Program-made: the position numbers and the translations under genes
Assembly (NCBI RefSeq): GCF_013408535.1
Contig: NZ_JACBZA010000001.1
Span: forward strand, 4,858,850 to 4,922,849
DNA: 64,000 bases
Reading direction: 5' to 3'
Source of the DNA: Actinopolymorpha cephalotaxi
Lineage (GTDB): Bacteria; Actinomycetota; Actinomycetes; Propionibacteriales; Actinopolymorphaceae
Notes under the pieces: model-generated
What the model saw: the letters and a program-made list of their open reading frames with translations, nothing else
What the model was told of the DNA's origin: nothing
Databases searched by the model: none
Shown here: positions 25,906 to 35,728 of the stretch, piece by piece
Layout of the letters: each line of letters begins with the position of its first letter
How positions within the stretch are numbered: the stretch's first letter is position 1

Positions 25906-26295
25906 GTGCTTCGCGTGCTACCAGTCCTCATCGCCCTGGTCCTGCTCGTCTACTGCCTGGTCGACCTCGCGCAGAGCCGATCCGACCGGGTCCGCGCCAT
26001 GCCCCGCTGGGCGTGGGCGCTGGTCGTCACGTTCCTTCCGTACGCCGGACCGGTCGGCTGGCTGACACTCGGCCGACCCGCCGAGGGCGGCTCGTCCAGC
26101 CGGCCCGCGGTCCGGTCCGGCCGGCCACCGGCGCCCGACGACGACCCGGAGTTCCTCGCCCGGCTCGCCCGGATGCGGCAGAAGTCCGAGGACGACCGGC
26201 TGCGACAGTGGCAGGCCGACCTCGAACGCCGCGAACGCGACCTCGGCGGTGACGAGGGAGAGACCTCCGGCCCCGCCGGCAGCAGCCGCACCTGA
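25906..26295 (+). CDS. PLDc_N domain membrane protein
   Basis: 129 residues: one membrane helix (4-22), the PLDc_N motif with RWAWALVVTFLPYAGPVGWLTLGRP (second helix, residues 34-55), and a long charged cytoplasmic tail with LARMRQKSEDDRLRQWQADLERRERDLGG that should form a helix. Proteins with only this N-terminal domain are common in actinobacteria and have no known enzyme activity. GTG start with an excellent ribosome-binding site. Followed on the same strand by the phosphotransferase gene 50 nt later. Confidence 0.82.
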   Translation: MLRVLPVLIALVLLVYCLVDLAQSRSDRVRAMPRWAWALVVTFLPYAGPVGWLTLGRPAEGGSSSRPAVRSGRPPAPDDDPEFLARLARMRQKSEDDRLRQWQADLERRERDLGGDEGETSGPAGSSRT

Positions 26296-26344
26296 CGCGG
26301 GAAATCCGCTACCGCCGGTGGCTGCCGGGGCCTACTCTGCGGCG

Positions 26345-27679
26345 ATGATCCCGCCGTCGTCGAAGGCCGCGCCCGACGAGCCCATGGTCGACCAACCTGT
26401 CACCGACGAGCCCGTGATCGATCGGCCTGGGCCAGATCAGGCCGCCGAGGAGTCCCTCGACGTCCATCTTCCGGCCGGGATCGCGGCCCGCGCGTCCGCC
26501 CTGCTGAGCGAGCACCTCGCCACACCTGTCCGGGTGACGGGCTACGAGCCGCTGCGCGTGGACGGCCACGCGCACGTCGCCCGGCTGGTCCTCGACGGCG
26601 CGCCGTTCCCGTCAGCGGTGGTGAAAGTGGCGCATCGCGGCGACGACGGGGAGTTCGACCGGGCCGCCACCGATTTCTGGAGCCCCGCCCACCGGCTGTG
26701 GAACGAGTGGTGCGGACTGGAGTTCCTGTCCTCCACCCCGAGCAAGGGCGGAACCCCCACCTTTTACGGCGGTGACGCCGACCTCGGGTTCATCCTGATC
26801 GAGGACCTCGGCGCCGACCACAGCCTCGCCCACATCCTGCTGCGCGAGGGCGCCGAGCCCGCCCGGGCCGGGATGGCCGGCTACGTCGACGCCCTGGCCC
26901 GCGTCCACCTGGCCTCCTTCGACCGGAACGAGGAGTACGACCGGTTGCGCGCGCGGTTCGGGGTGCCGGCCAAGGAGGAGGGCATCGGGTACGACGTCCG
27001 CACCAAGCTCGTCCCCGCGCTGGCCGACCTCGATCCCGGCCTCGCCACCGCCATCGACGAGGCCGCCCTGGCCGCGGTCGACTGGATCGAGGAGACCCTG
27101 GCCGTGCCCTCCTGGCAGGCGTACAGCCCGAACGACTGCTGCCCGGACAACAACCACGTCGACGACGACGCCACGGTGCGGTTGTTCGACCTGGAGTTCG
27201 GCGGCTTCCGGCACGCGCTCCTCGACCTCGCCTACGTCCGCACGGTCATGCCCACCTGCTGGTGTGTACGCCGGTTGCCGGAAGGGCTCCCCGACGTGCT
27301 GGTCGGCCGCTACCGCCAACGGCTCGCCGAGGCCGGCCGGGACGTGACCTGCCCCGACAGCACGGACGGCACCGGCACCGCAGACTTCGACGCGGCGCTG
27401 GACGCATGCGCGGCGTACTGGGCGCTGTGGTCGCTGGCCTGGATGACGCCTCGGGCCCTCGCGGCCGAAGGCGCCGAACGGAGACGGTTCGACGAGTGGT
27501 CGTTCGACCTGCCATCGCACCGCGAGTTGTTCGTACTCCGGTTGGAGAATCTCGCCGACGCCGCCCGCCGTCAACCCCGCCTTGCGGCGCTGGGTGACCT
27601 CGCCGACACGGTTCGGGCGACAACCACGAAGGCCTGGCCGGGTGTGGGACTGCTGCCGATCTACCCCGCGTTCGGCTGA
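26345..27679 (+). CDS. Aminoglycoside phosphotransferase (APH)-like kinase-fold protein
   Basis: 444 residues. A kinase-like fold of the APH/choline kinase type is suggested by SAVVKVAHRGDDGEF (lysine strand), WNEWCGLEFL, FILIEDLGADHSLAHIL, and the catalytic region SWQAYSPNDCCPDNNHVDDDATVRLFDLEFGGF, where PNDCCPDNN replaces the usual HGDLxxxN and FDLEFG supplies the metal aspartate. The catalytic aspartate is present but the HxD histidine is changed to asparagine, so activity and substrate are uncertain. The first 50 residues are acidic and repetitive (VDQPVTDEPVIDRP). The ATG at 26345 is preferred; the frame runs further upstream. Confidence 0.65.
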   Translation: MIPPSSKAAPDEPMVDQPVTDEPVIDRPGPDQAAEESLDVHLPAGIAARASALLSEHLATPVRVTGYEPLRVDGHAHVARLVLDGAPFPSAVVKVAHRGDDGEFDRAATDFWSPAHRLWNEWCGLEFLSSTPSKGGTPTFYGGDADLGFILIEDLGADHSLAHILLREGAEPARAGMAGYVDALARVHLASFDRNEEYDRLRARFGVPAKEEGIGYDVRTKLVPALADLDPGLATAIDEAALAAVDWIEETLAVPSWQAYSPNDCCPDNNHVDDDATVRLFDLEFGGFRHALLDLAYVRTVMPTCWCVRRLPEGLPDVLVGRYRQRLAEAGRDVTCPDSTDGTGTADFDAALDACAAYWALWSLAWMTPRALAAEGAERRRFDEWSFDLPSHRELFVLRLENLADAARRQPRLAALGDLADTVRATTTKAWPGVGLLPIYPAFG

Positions 27680-27698
27680 GCATCGTTCGGCAGGAAGG

Positions 27699-28667
27699 TC
27701 ACTCCGGCCGGGCGACTCGGCGTGGCATGCCGGGCAGGTCGATCCGATCGTTTGCGGCCAGCACCCGCAGCGCGCGTACGGTGACGATCCCCCGCCACTC
27801 CAGGTCGGAGAGCTCGGAGAACGGCGCCCAGTCGACCGTCCAGCCGCCGTCGGCGCGCTGACCCGCCGCCAGCCGGGAAAGGTCACGGTCGACCGCGCGG
27901 GGATCGAACAGCACGCGGGACGCCGAGTCCGGTAGCGGGCTGAGGTCGGTGGTCGTCTGCCGCTCCCCCTCGGCGCCGCCGGCCACGGCGAGGTCACCGG
28001 CCGCGGGCACGTTCGGGCGGATCGACGACTCCAGCACCGCGCGGGCACGCTGACGGTCGGGCACCGCGTCGAGAAACTCGACGACGTAACGGAGTTCGAT
28101 GGCATGCGCGGGCCGGTAGCCGTCGGTGAGCTGGGCCCAGCAGTAGTCGGTCGCCCGGCGCAGCCACGGGTGGGCGGCCACGCCGGAACCCGCGTCGGAA
28201 CCCACCTCGGAGTTGGTGTCGACTCCCGCGATCCGGTGCGCGGCGGCGGCGACCGCGGCGGTCAGGTGCAGCGAGGAGGCCGGATCGGGTTCGGGCGTCC
28301 ACTGGGGCGCGTGCGCGGCATCGGCCGCGGTGGGCAGGACGAACGGCACCCCGCCATCGGGCCCGGTCACCGAGTCCAGCCAGTCCATCGTCCGCGCCAC
28401 CAGGCCGGGCTCGACGACCGCACCGGCTGTCGTCGCGACCTCACCCAGCACCTCGAACGCCCCCAGCGCGCCCACCGGCTGACTGCTCGCCGAGCGTAGG
28501 TCGGGCTCGAGGCCGGAGCCGAATCCGCCGTCGGGATTGCGGTAGGCGACCAGCGCGGTCACCACCTGGTCGGGCGTGGCCTGCCCGGTCAGCAGGCCGA
28601 ACCGGCGGCGCTCGAGCAGCCGGGCGTGAGTGGCGACGAAAGAGCTCGCGGCGGACAGATCAACCAT
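27699..28667 (-). CDS. Prenyltransferase/terpene-cyclase-like alpha-alpha toroid protein, function unknown
   Basis: 322 residues with several imperfect repeats of the squalene-hopene type: PDQVVTALVAYRNPDGGFGSGLEPDL near residue 32, TMDWLDSVTGPDGGVPF near 92, and SRLAAGQRADGGWTVDWAPF near 262. Each has the DGG(F/W) pattern. There is no catalytic DxDD cyclase motif, so enzymatic activity is doubtful. The gene lies 50 nt downstream of ccsB on the same strand and just past the convergent phosphotransferase stop. Confidence 0.7.
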   Translation of the reverse strand: MVDLSAASSFVATHARLLERRRFGLLTGQATPDQVVTALVAYRNPDGGFGSGLEPDLRSASSQPVGALGAFEVLGEVATTAGAVVEPGLVARTMDWLDSVTGPDGGVPFVLPTAADAAHAPQWTPEPDPASSLHLTAAVAAAAHRIAGVDTNSEVGSDAGSGVAAHPWLRRATDYCWAQLTDGYRPAHAIELRYVVEFLDAVPDRQRARAVLESSIRPNVPAAGDLAVAGGAEGERQTTTDLSPLPDSASRVLFDPRAVDRDLSRLAAGQRADGGWTVDWAPFSELSDLEWRGIVTVRALRVLAANDRIDLPGMPRRVARPE

Positions 28668-28716
28668 GAGACGAGTCTGCCCCGGCGGGACGCCGGCAGG
28701 CTTGTACGGATCGGAC

Positions 28717-29781
28717 CTACTTGGCGTAGGAGTGCAGGCCCGCGATGAAGAAGTTGACGCCGACCAGGTTGAACACCAGCGCGGCGTAGCTCACCAGCGC
28801 GATCCCCGACACCTTGGTCCGCCAGCCGGCGGTGGACCGCGCGTGCAGGTAGGCGGCGTAGCAGACCCAGGTGATGAACATCCAGGTTTCCTTGGGGTCC
28901 CAGCCCCAGTAGCGGCCCCAGGCCGCCGCCGCCCACACCGCGCCCGCGATCAGCGCGAACGTCCAGATCGGGAAGGCGAACGCGTTCAGCCGGTACGCCA
29001 CCCGGTCGATGACCTGAGCGGACGGAAGCTGGGCGAGGTAGCCGCCGGAGGTACGGCCACCGGCGGCCACCCGGCGTTCGTAGCGGGCCTTGACGATCTG
29101 CAGGGCGCTGGCCACCGCGCCCAGGGTGAAGATGCCGGTGGCCAGACAGGCAGCGGAGACGTGGATGGCCAGCCAGTACGACTGCAGCGCGGGGATCAGC
29201 CCGGTCACCGGAACGTAGAGCACCGAGATCGCCACCGTGAGCAGGACCAGGACGAACCCGGTCAGCGGCAGCCCGAGGAAGTTGGTGCGCAGCTTCCGCA
29301 GGGACACGAGGTAGACGACCAGGATCACGAAGCTGCCGGTGATGGAGAACTCGTACAGGTTGCTCCAGGGCACCCGGCCGGCCGCGAAACCGCGGCAGAG
29401 CACGCCGATACCGAGCAGGCCGGTGGAAAGGATCGTCAGCGCGACGCCGATCCGGGCGAACAGGTCGGCCCGATCCACGCCACCCTCGACGTCCTCGCCG
29501 CCATCGCTCTCGTCGCCCGCGCCACCGTCGCCCGGCTCCTGCTCGCGTTCGAGAACGGCGACACCGCCACCTGACTCCTCGCCCGCTGCCGACTCCGCCT
29601 TCGTGGTGGCCGCCCCGGTGCTCGACTCGCCGCCGACGGCCGCGGTCTGCTCCACCTGACCGGAGGTACGGCGTTCGCGGCGGAACGCCCACTCCGCCGC
29701 GTGCGCGAGCATCGCCAGCGCGATGACCGCCGTCGAGGCGTAGACGAAGTTGTCCGACAAGCTCGCGAGCACCGAACTCAC
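28717..29781 (-). CDS. ccsB: Cytochrome c biogenesis protein CcsB (CcsA/ResC family)
   Basis: System II cytochrome c heme handling subunit, 354 residues, about eight membrane helices. The heme-binding WWD motif reads YWGWDPKETWMFITW near residue 290. Between the first and second helices lies a 70-residue acidic Glu/Gly insert (about residues 40-95) that is not part of the family core. ATG start at 29781 overlaps the resB stop by 4 nt, so the two are co-translated. It partners with ResB to bring heme to the outside and attach it to apocytochromes. Confidence 0.93.
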   Translation of the reverse strand: MSSVLASLSDNFVYASTAVIALAMLAHAAEWAFRRERRTSGQVEQTAAVGGESSTGAATTKAESAAGEESGGGVAVLEREQEPGDGGAGDESDGGEDVEGGVDRADLFARIGVALTILSTGLLGIGVLCRGFAAGRVPWSNLYEFSITGSFVILVVYLVSLRKLRTNFLGLPLTGFVLVLLTVAISVLYVPVTGLIPALQSYWLAIHVSAACLATGIFTLGAVASALQIVKARYERRVAAGGRTSGGYLAQLPSAQVIDRVAYRLNAFAFPIWTFALIAGAVWAAAAWGRYWGWDPKETWMFITWVCYAAYLHARSTAGWRTKVSGIALVSYAALVFNLVGVNFFIAGLHSYAK

Positions 29782-31499
29782 GTCTCCTCCCCGGCCGGGG
29801 CCGCTCGACCTGGAAGGTCCGCGGCGATTCTGTCGATCTCGACGGCGAGGTCGCGGGTCTCGTCGTCAGCGGCGCCGGCCGGGCCGGGCCGCCCCTCCCG
29901 TTCGGTGCGGTCTCCCTCGTCGGGAGCCGCCCGGGCCACGCCCGGTGCGCGGGAGCTGAGCCGCTCGCCCTTGTCCATGCCGGCGATCGCGACCACGGTA
30001 CGCCCGTTGTCCGTGGCGACCCGCACCCACACCCGGCGGCGACGTACTACAAGGGATAGTAGCAACCCGGCCAGGGCGAGCACCGCGCCCACCAGCGCCA
30101 CCGGCGCGCCGGGATTGCTGCTGATCTGGAGGTTGACCCAGCGGGTGTAGCCGTCGAAGCGGATGCTGCCGCCGCCCGGCAGGGGGGCGGCCTGCCCGGG
30201 CTCCAGCGATTTGCGCCAGGGACCGTCCCCGCCCTTGAGCTGGGTCAGCCGGGTCTTGTCCAGGCTGTAGACCGACTGCGGCACACCCTCGTCCAGGCCG
30301 AGGTTGCCGGCGTACCCGGTGAGGAACACCATCGGCCGCAACGCGTCCGGGAACGCCGAGATCGGGCCGCGCTGCTGGTCGACCATCCCCGTCGGCAGGA
30401 AGAAGCCCTCGAAGCCGAACTGTTTCGGCCGGGCGTCGGGCACCTTCACCACGCCGGTGGAGGAGAAGTTCGGGTCCTGCGGCAGGAACGGCACCGGCCC
30501 GGAGAAGGCCACCTTGCCGGTGCCGTCCCGGACGGTGAACCGGGGCGCGTACCCGTGCCCGCTCAGGTGGATCTGCGTACCGTCGACGTGCAGCGGATGG
30601 TTGATCCGCAGGTGGTAGTCGCGGGCGGAGGCACCCGGTCGCGGGGTGTAGGCCAGCGCCGCGTCGAACGAACGCGGCGAGCCGCTCTCCTCCCCCTTGG
30701 TGGCGAACTTCACCTTGAAGCTCTTCACGGTGAACGAGAACGGCGCCAGCTGGCTCTCCTTGAACAACCCGCCGCCCTGGTAGCCGTCGTACTGCGTCAC
30801 GGTGTTGGCGAAGCCGTTGCCGACGACGACCAGCACGGTGCCGCGGAAGCCGAACAGGCTGCCGATGGCCACGCCGACCAGCACCACCACGATCGCCATG
30901 TGGAAGAGCAGGTTGCCGACCTCGCGCAGGTAACCGCGTTCGGCGGACAGCGAGGATCCGGAGGATCCAGCCGGCCCGGCTGATCCGGCCGCCCCCTCGT
31001 CGGCCACCACGCGGTACCGCGCCGCGCGCAGGCGTTCCCGCGCGGCCGCGAGCACCTTGTCCGGCGGGGTGTCGGTGGTCCAGGACCGATGCACCGACAG
31101 CCGCTCCAGGCGGCGCGGCGCGGCCGGCGGGCGGGACCGGACCAGCCGCCAGTGCGCGAGCGTGCGAGGCAGGATGCAGCCGAGCAGGGACACCAGCAAC
31201 AGCAGGTAGATCGCGCCGAACCACGGCGAGCCGAACACGTCGAACAGCCCGAACTTCTCGTACCACCGCGACAGCCCGGGGTTGTTGCGGATGAACTCCG
31301 CCACCGTCACCGGGTTGATCCGGCGCTGCGGGATGAGGGTGCCGGGGATGGACGCCACCGCCAGCAGGAACAACAGGATGAGGGCGGTACGCATGGACGT
31401 CAGCTGCCGCCAGACCCAGCGGGTCAGCTCCCACGGGCCCAGCGGCGGCGCGTCCCTGGGCGCCGTCGTCTCGCGTTCGCGTTCCTGCGTCGAAGTCAT
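29778..31499 (-). CDS. resB: Cytochrome c biogenesis protein ResB
   Basis: 573 residues. N-terminal helices with LTSMRTALILLFLLAVASIPGTLIPQR near residue 33, two helices near 83 and 195, a large extracytoplasmic domain (about 230-450) and a last helix near 460 followed by an acidic cytoplasmic tail. The motif ASIPGTLIPQRRINP is typical of ResB. It lies between ccdA and ccsB in the order ccdA-resB-ccsB on the minus strand, the normal system II order in actinobacteria. ATG at 31499, 3 nt after the ccdA stop. Confidence 0.95.
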   Translation of the reverse strand: MTSTQERERETTAPRDAPPLGPWELTRWVWRQLTSMRTALILLFLLAVASIPGTLIPQRRINPVTVAEFIRNNPGLSRWYEKFGLFDVFGSPWFGAIYLLLLVSLLGCILPRTLAHWRLVRSRPPAAPRRLERLSVHRSWTTDTPPDKVLAAARERLRAARYRVVADEGAAGSAGPAGSSGSSLSAERGYLREVGNLLFHMAIVVVLVGVAIGSLFGFRGTVLVVVGNGFANTVTQYDGYQGGGLFKESQLAPFSFTVKSFKVKFATKGEESGSPRSFDAALAYTPRPGASARDYHLRINHPLHVDGTQIHLSGHGYAPRFTVRDGTGKVAFSGPVPFLPQDPNFSSTGVVKVPDARPKQFGFEGFFLPTGMVDQQRGPISAFPDALRPMVFLTGYAGNLGLDEGVPQSVYSLDKTRLTQLKGGDGPWRKSLEPGQAAPLPGGGSIRFDGYTRWVNLQISSNPGAPVALVGAVLALAGLLLSLVVRRRRVWVRVATDNGRTVVAIAGMDKGERLSSRAPGVARAAPDEGDRTEREGRPGPAGAADDETRDLAVEIDRIAADLPGRAAPAGEET

Positions 31500-31502
31500 C
31501 CG

Positions 31503-32279
31503 TCACACCACCGTCAGGAAGTTTCCGGCCCACTGCCGCAGCGGGCCGATCACGGCGTCCCAGACACCGGTGACCATGGCCAGGCCGACCAGGATCAGCA
31601 GCGCGCCACCGGCTCGGGTCACCCACACGTGGTGACGGCGCACCCAGGACAACCCGCCCAGCACCCGGCGGAAGCCGAGCGCCACCGCGACGAACGGAAT
31701 GCCGAGACCGAGGGCGTACGCGAGCATCAGCAGCGAGCCGCGCCCGGCGGTCCCCTCGTTCACCGCGAGCGTCGCCGCCACGCCGAGCGTCGGGCCGACA
31801 CACGGCGTCCAGCCCAGGCCGAACAGCACACCGAGCAGCGGCGCCGCGGCCAGCCCGACCGCCGGCACCTTGTGCACCCGTACGTCGCGCTGCAGCCAGG
31901 GCACGAGGCCGACGAACGCCAGCCCGAGCAGGATCGCCACCACGCCCAGGATCCGGGTGAGCAAGCCGGCGTTGACAGCGAGGAAGTTGCCCACCACACC
32001 GAACACCGCACCGATGGAGACGAACACGGCCGCGAAACCGAGGACGAACAGCAGCGCGCCGGCCAGCATCCGGCCCCGCCGCGCCGAGGCCAGGTCGGCG
32101 CCGGTGAGCCCGGTGACGTAGGACAGGTAGCCCGGCACCAGCGGCAGCACGCACGGGGACAGGAACGACACCAGGCCGGCCAGTGCCGCGATCGGGATCG
32201 CCAGCATCAGCGAGCCGTTCAGCGCCGTCCGCGCGAAACCGTCACCCACCGAGGTCGCGGCCAGGGCGAACATGCTCAC
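31503..32279 (-). CDS. ccdA: Thiol-disulfide transporter CcdA
   Basis: Six-helix membrane protein carrying reducing equivalents outward for heme attachment. Both half-site cysteines are present: FLSPCVLPLVPGYLSYVTG near residue 37 and GWTPCVGPTLGVAATL near 150. 258 residues. The start is GTG 32279 overlapping the tlpA stop (GTGA), with ATG two codons later as an alternative. Coupled to tlpA, and followed by resB. Confidence 0.94.
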   Translation of the reverse strand: MSMFALAATSVGDGFARTALNGSLMLAIPIAALAGLVSFLSPCVLPLVPGYLSYVTGLTGADLASARRGRMLAGALLFVLGFAAVFVSIGAVFGVVGNFLAVNAGLLTRILGVVAILLGLAFVGLVPWLQRDVRVHKVPAVGLAAAPLLGVLFGLGWTPCVGPTLGVAATLAVNEGTAGRGSLLMLAYALGLGIPFVAVALGFRRVLGGLSWVRRHHVWVTRAGGALLILVGLAMVTGVWDAVIGPLRQWAGNFLTVV

Positions 32280-32938
32280 CGCAGCCCCGTCACGTCGGTG
32301 GTGAGTTGTTCGAGGGTGCGGCGGCTGACGCTGCCGAGCACCCGCGCGGCGACCCGGCCCTGCTTGTCTATCACCAGCGTCGACGGGATCGCGCTCGGCG
32401 GCAGGGTCGCCCGGAACCCCAGCAGCTGGTCGCCGTTCGGGTCGTAGATGCTCGGGTACGGCACGCCGAAGGTCCGCACGAACGCCTGCGCCGGCTGCCG
32501 GGTGTTGTCCCGGGTGTTGATGCCGAGGAACTCCACCCCCTTGGCCCGCAGGGCGCGGGAGGCGGCGGCCAGGTCGGGCGCCTCCTTGCGGCAGGGCGCG
32601 CACCAGGAGCCCCAGACGTTCAGCACGACGACCTTGCCGCGGTAGTCGGCGAGCGAGACCCGCCTGCCGTCCAGCGTGGCGCCGGCCACCGCCGGCGCCT
32701 GCTTGCGTTCGCCCGGCGGCATGGTGGTGACGGTGCCGCTGCCGGAGACGAACCTCGTGGTGGCGTTGGTCGAACGCGAGCCGTCGCCGCCCTCGCCGCC
32801 ACCGCCGGTGCCGTCGTCGGAGGAGCACCCGGCGAGTCCGGCCACGCCCACGACGGCGAGCGTCGCCACCGCGGCGAGCGCACGCGACCGTGCGCCCCGC
32901 GAAGGTTTCGGTGCCCTGGAACCCATACCGCCGTTCAT
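32276..32938 (-). CDS. Thioredoxin-like lipoprotein TlpA/ResA
   Basis: 220 residues. The N-terminus has a signal peptide with lipobox LAGC (Cys near residue 38), then a Gly/Asp linker, then a TlpA-type thioredoxin fold with NVWGSWCAPCRKEAPDL near residue 105, whose CAPC pair is the redox site, and VEFLGINTRDN near 136. It reduces the CxxCH cysteines of apocytochrome c outside the cell using electrons from CcdA. ATG at 32938. First gene of the ccs group, 14 nt after the phosphatase gene. Confidence 0.92.
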   Translation of the reverse strand: MNGGMGSRAPKPSRGARSRALAAVATLAVVGVAGLAGCSSDDGTGGGGEGGDGSRSTNATTRFVSGSGTVTTMPPGERKQAPAVAGATLDGRRVSLADYRGKVVVLNVWGSWCAPCRKEAPDLAAASRALRAKGVEFLGINTRDNTRQPAQAFVRTFGVPYPSIYDPNGDQLLGFRATLPPSAIPSTLVIDKQGRVAARVLGSVSRRTLEQLTTDVTGLR

Positions 32939-32951
32939 CCTCAGCTGCAGC

Positions 32952-33608
32952 TCACGCCCCGGCGACGAACTTCTTGCCCGCCAGGCCGCCCGGCAGCAGG
33001 TCGGCCGCCGGCTCGGAGTAGTCGACGGACACGATCCGCCCGCCCTCGTAGGTGAAGGTCGTCAGGCTGGCAAGCGTGCATTGACGCTTGCGCGGGTCGT
33101 GCCACAGCCGGCGGCCCTCGACGTAGGAACGCACCGTCCAGATCGGCAGCTGGTGGGAGACGAGCAGCGCCTCGTCGCCCTCCGCGGCGGTCCGCGCGTC
33201 CGCCATCGCCGCCAGCATCCGCACCACGATCGCGCGGTAGGGCTCGCCCCACGAGGGGCGCATCGGGTTGCGCAGGTGCTTCCACGAACTCGGGCGGCGC
33301 AGCGAGCCGTCGCCCACCCCGAACGTCAGCCCCTCGAAGAGGTTGCCTGCCTCGATCAGGCGTTCGTCGGTGTTGATCGGCAGGCTCAGCTTGTCCGACG
33401 CGGGCTGCGCGGTCTCCTGCGCGCGCTCCAGCGGGGACGCCACCAGGTGGGTGATCGGCCGGGACGCGACCGTCTCCGCGACGCGTTCGGCCATGTCCCG
33501 TCCCAGCTGGGACAGGTGGTAGCCGGGGAGCCGGCCGTAGAGAATCTTCTGCGGGTTGTCGACCTCGCCGTGGCGCAGCAGATGGACGAGGGTGCGGCTT
33601 CGGCTCAC
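32952..33608 (-). CDS. Histidine phosphatase (phosphoglycerate mutase-like) family protein
   Basis: 218 residues with the RHG motif [12 protein letters not shown] near residue 11, [11 protein letters not shown] near 61, and the second catalytic histidine in [14 protein letters not shown] near 152. The substrate is unknown; in other actinobacteria this gene also lies between hemL and the ccs genes. GTG start at 33608 overlaps the hemL stop (GTGA). The frame continues upstream through hemL but that part is shadow. Confidence 0.88.
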   Translation of the reverse strand: MSRSRTLVHLLRHGEVDNPQKILYGRLPGYHLSQLGRDMAERVAETVASRPITHLVASPLERAQETAQPASDKLSLPINTDERLIEAGNLFEGLTFGVGDGSLRRPSSWKHLRNPMRPSWGEPYRAIVVRMLAAMADARTAAEGDEALLVSHQLPIWTVRSYVEGRRLWHDPRKRQCTLASLTTFTYEGGRIVSVDYSEPAADLLPGGLAGKKFVAGA

Positions 33609-34987
33609 GAACGCTCCTGCTGAGTCGGGTCGGCTGTCTCGGCTGTCGGGGCCGGATCGGGTTCGGCGGCAGCGGCGGCCCGGGCCGCGGCCGGCAGGGC
33701 GGAGGCGATGCGCTCCAGCGCCTCCTCGTCGTGCGCGGCGCTGACGAACCACGCCTCGAACGCGCTCGGCGGCAGGTGCACCCCGCCGTCGAGCATCGCG
33801 TGGAAGAACGCCCGGAAGCGGTGCTGCGCCTGCGAGCGGGCGTCGTCGAAGTTGCGGACCCGCGGCACCTCGGTGGGGTCGACGAAGAAGATGCTGAAGA
33901 GGTTCCCGGCGAACTGCGGCAGGTGGGGTACGCCCTCCTTGGTCAGCGCCTCACCGACCAGTCCGGCGATGGTGGCAGCCGTCCTGTCCAGGTGTGCGTA
34001 GACCTGCGCGTCGGCCAGCCGCAGCGTGGTGAGCCCGGCGGTGGTGGCGACGGGGTTTCCGGCCAGCGTGCCGGCCTGGTAGACCGGCCCGGCCGGGGAC
34101 AGCCGCTCCATGTGCGCGGCCTTCCCGCCGAACGCCGCGGCCGGGAAGCCGCCACCCATCACCTTGCCGAACGTCACCAGGTCGGCGGCCACGCCGTCGA
34201 TGCCGTACCAACCGGAACGGCTGACCCGGAAGCCCGTCATCACCTCGTCGGAGATGAACAGCGCCCCGTGCTCGTGCGCGGTCGCGGCCAGGAACTCGTT
34301 GAACCCGTCCTCGGGTGGGACCGCTCCCATGTTGCCCGGCGCGGCCTCGGTGATGATCGCCGCGATCTCCTCGCCGTACCGCGCGAAGACGTCGCTCACC
34401 GCCGCCCGGTCGTTGTACGGCACGACCAGGGTGTCGCCCGCCTGGGCGCCGGTCACGCCCGGGGAGTCCGGGTGCCCGAACGTCGCCACCCCCGACCCGG
34501 CGGAGGCCAGCAGCGCGTCGACGTGACCGTGGTAGCAGCCGGCGAACTTCACCAGCTTCGCCCGGCCGGTGACGCCCCGGGCCAGCCGGATCGCCGACAT
34601 GGTGGCCTCGGTGCCGGACGAGACGAATCTCACCTGCTCGATCGGCGTACGGGCGACGATCTCCTCGGCCAGCTCCACCTCCGGGCGGGTGGGCGTGCCG
34701 TAGGACGTGCCCGCCGACACCGCGCGGGTGACCGCGGCGATCACCTCCGGGTGGGCGTGACCGAGGATCATCGGCCCCCACGAGCCGATCAGGTCGACGT
34801 ACTCGTTGCCGTCGGCGTCCAGGAGGTACGGGCCGCGCGCGGAGGTGACGAACCTCGGCGTGCCGCCCACCGCGTGGAACGCCCGGACCGGTGAGTTGAC
34901 GCCACCAGGAGTGACGACGCGGGCACGGTCGAACAACGCCTGCGAGGCGGCACTTCCGTGCGTGGCGGGGTTTCGCGGCTCGGTCAC
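33605..34987 (-). CDS. hemL: Glutamate-1-semialdehyde 2,1-aminomutase
   Basis: PLP-dependent second step of the C5 heme pathway. 460 residues: [12 protein letters not shown] near residue 28, [20 protein letters not shown] near 126, [10 protein letters not shown] near 250, and the PLP lysine in [18 protein letters not shown] near 281. GTG start at 34987, in front of [19 protein letters not shown]. The 5' end faces a 668-bp gap in which a terminator belongs to hemB. Coupled to the phosphatase and so to the ccs genes. Confidence 0.96.
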   Translation of the reverse strand: MTEPRNPATHGSAASQALFDRARVVTPGGVNSPVRAFHAVGGTPRFVTSARGPYLLDADGNEYVDLIGSWGPMILGHAHPEVIAAVTRAVSAGTSYGTPTRPEVELAEEIVARTPIEQVRFVSSGTEATMSAIRLARGVTGRAKLVKFAGCYHGHVDALLASAGSGVATFGHPDSPGVTGAQAGDTLVVPYNDRAAVSDVFARYGEEIAAIITEAAPGNMGAVPPEDGFNEFLAATAHEHGALFISDEVMTGFRVSRSGWYGIDGVAADLVTFGKVMGGGFPAAAFGGKAAHMERLSPAGPVYQAGTLAGNPVATTAGLTTLRLADAQVYAHLDRTAATIAGLVGEALTKEGVPHLPQFAGNLFSIFFVDPTEVPRVRNFDDARSQAQHRFRAFFHAMLDGGVHLPPSAFEAWFVSAAHDEEALERIASALPAAARAAAAAEPDPAPTAETADPTQQERS

Positions 34988-35655
34988 CGCGTCATTGTCC
35001 CTCGCCCGGCTGGGCCGCCCGCAGGGGTGGGGGGTCGGCCGTCCGGCGGGGCAGGCGGGGAGGTCCCCGGCGTTCCGCGACCAACGAAATCCCATCGGTC
35101 GAAACTCGGCAGAAGCCGGGCGTAACCTCCGGCTCGCACAGTCGTTGATGGAGACGGCACCGTGCCAACACTTCAAAGACTCGGAGTAGGGACGTAAGGT
35201 GAGGCGTGCGCCGGGGAGGTCGAGACCACGCGGGGGTCCTGTGACGGGCCGGTTCCACCCGCGCGGACAAACACCGGAGTCGGGCCCATCGGGGTGGGGT
35301 CGCGGGCAACCGACACGGCACACCCATTGTCGAGTCCCTGACCTGCTCGGCTCCCACGACGGCCTCGCCCACTGACCTTCCGCTCCACCGACTTCCCGCT
35401 CCACCGGACGACCACCGAACAGGACAGCACCCACAGCACAGACCACCGACTTCCTCCACGAGCCCACAGCCGCGACGTGCGCGACCCGCGCACCGGGCTC
35501 CCCAAGCCGGCTCGGCGCCTCCACCCCCCCGGGCGCGCCGAGCCTCCTCGGCCGCCGCGGTGCCTGGTTACCTCCCCCCCGACCGGGCGCCGTGGCGGCC
35601 CCTCCTTTGTCAGGTGGTCCGCCGATGCCCGGCCAAACGCGGGCTCGGCACATGA
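34988..35655. other. 668-bp gap between hemL and hemB
   Basis: No reading frame here looks real: the open frames have random composition. Small dyads such as GGCAC-C-GTGCC near 35156 are visible, and a C-rich stretch near 35521-35581. No riboswitch or known RNA could be matched by eye. The hemL promoter must be in the right-hand part of this stretch (leftward reading). Confidence 0.5.
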
Positions 35656-35691
35656 CGAGGCCCGCCGTCCGGAGTCGGACAGCGGGCCTCG
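35656..35691 (-). terminator. Terminator hairpin of hemB
   Basis: Arms 35656-35671 and 35676-35691 pair over 16 bp with a single mismatch around the loop GAGT (CGAGGCCCGC against GCGGGCCTCG at the base). It lies 37 bp past the hemB stop in the direction of hemB transcription. Confidence 0.7.
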
Positions 35692-35728
35692 AGGTGGTAC
35701 CGGTCGAGGTACGAGAACGTACGGGTGA

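Noticed and set aside
34992-35505. Two minus-strand frames in the hemL-hemB gap
   Set aside because: Random composition (many Arg/Ser/Pro/Trp/Cys), no recognisable domain and overlapping each other.
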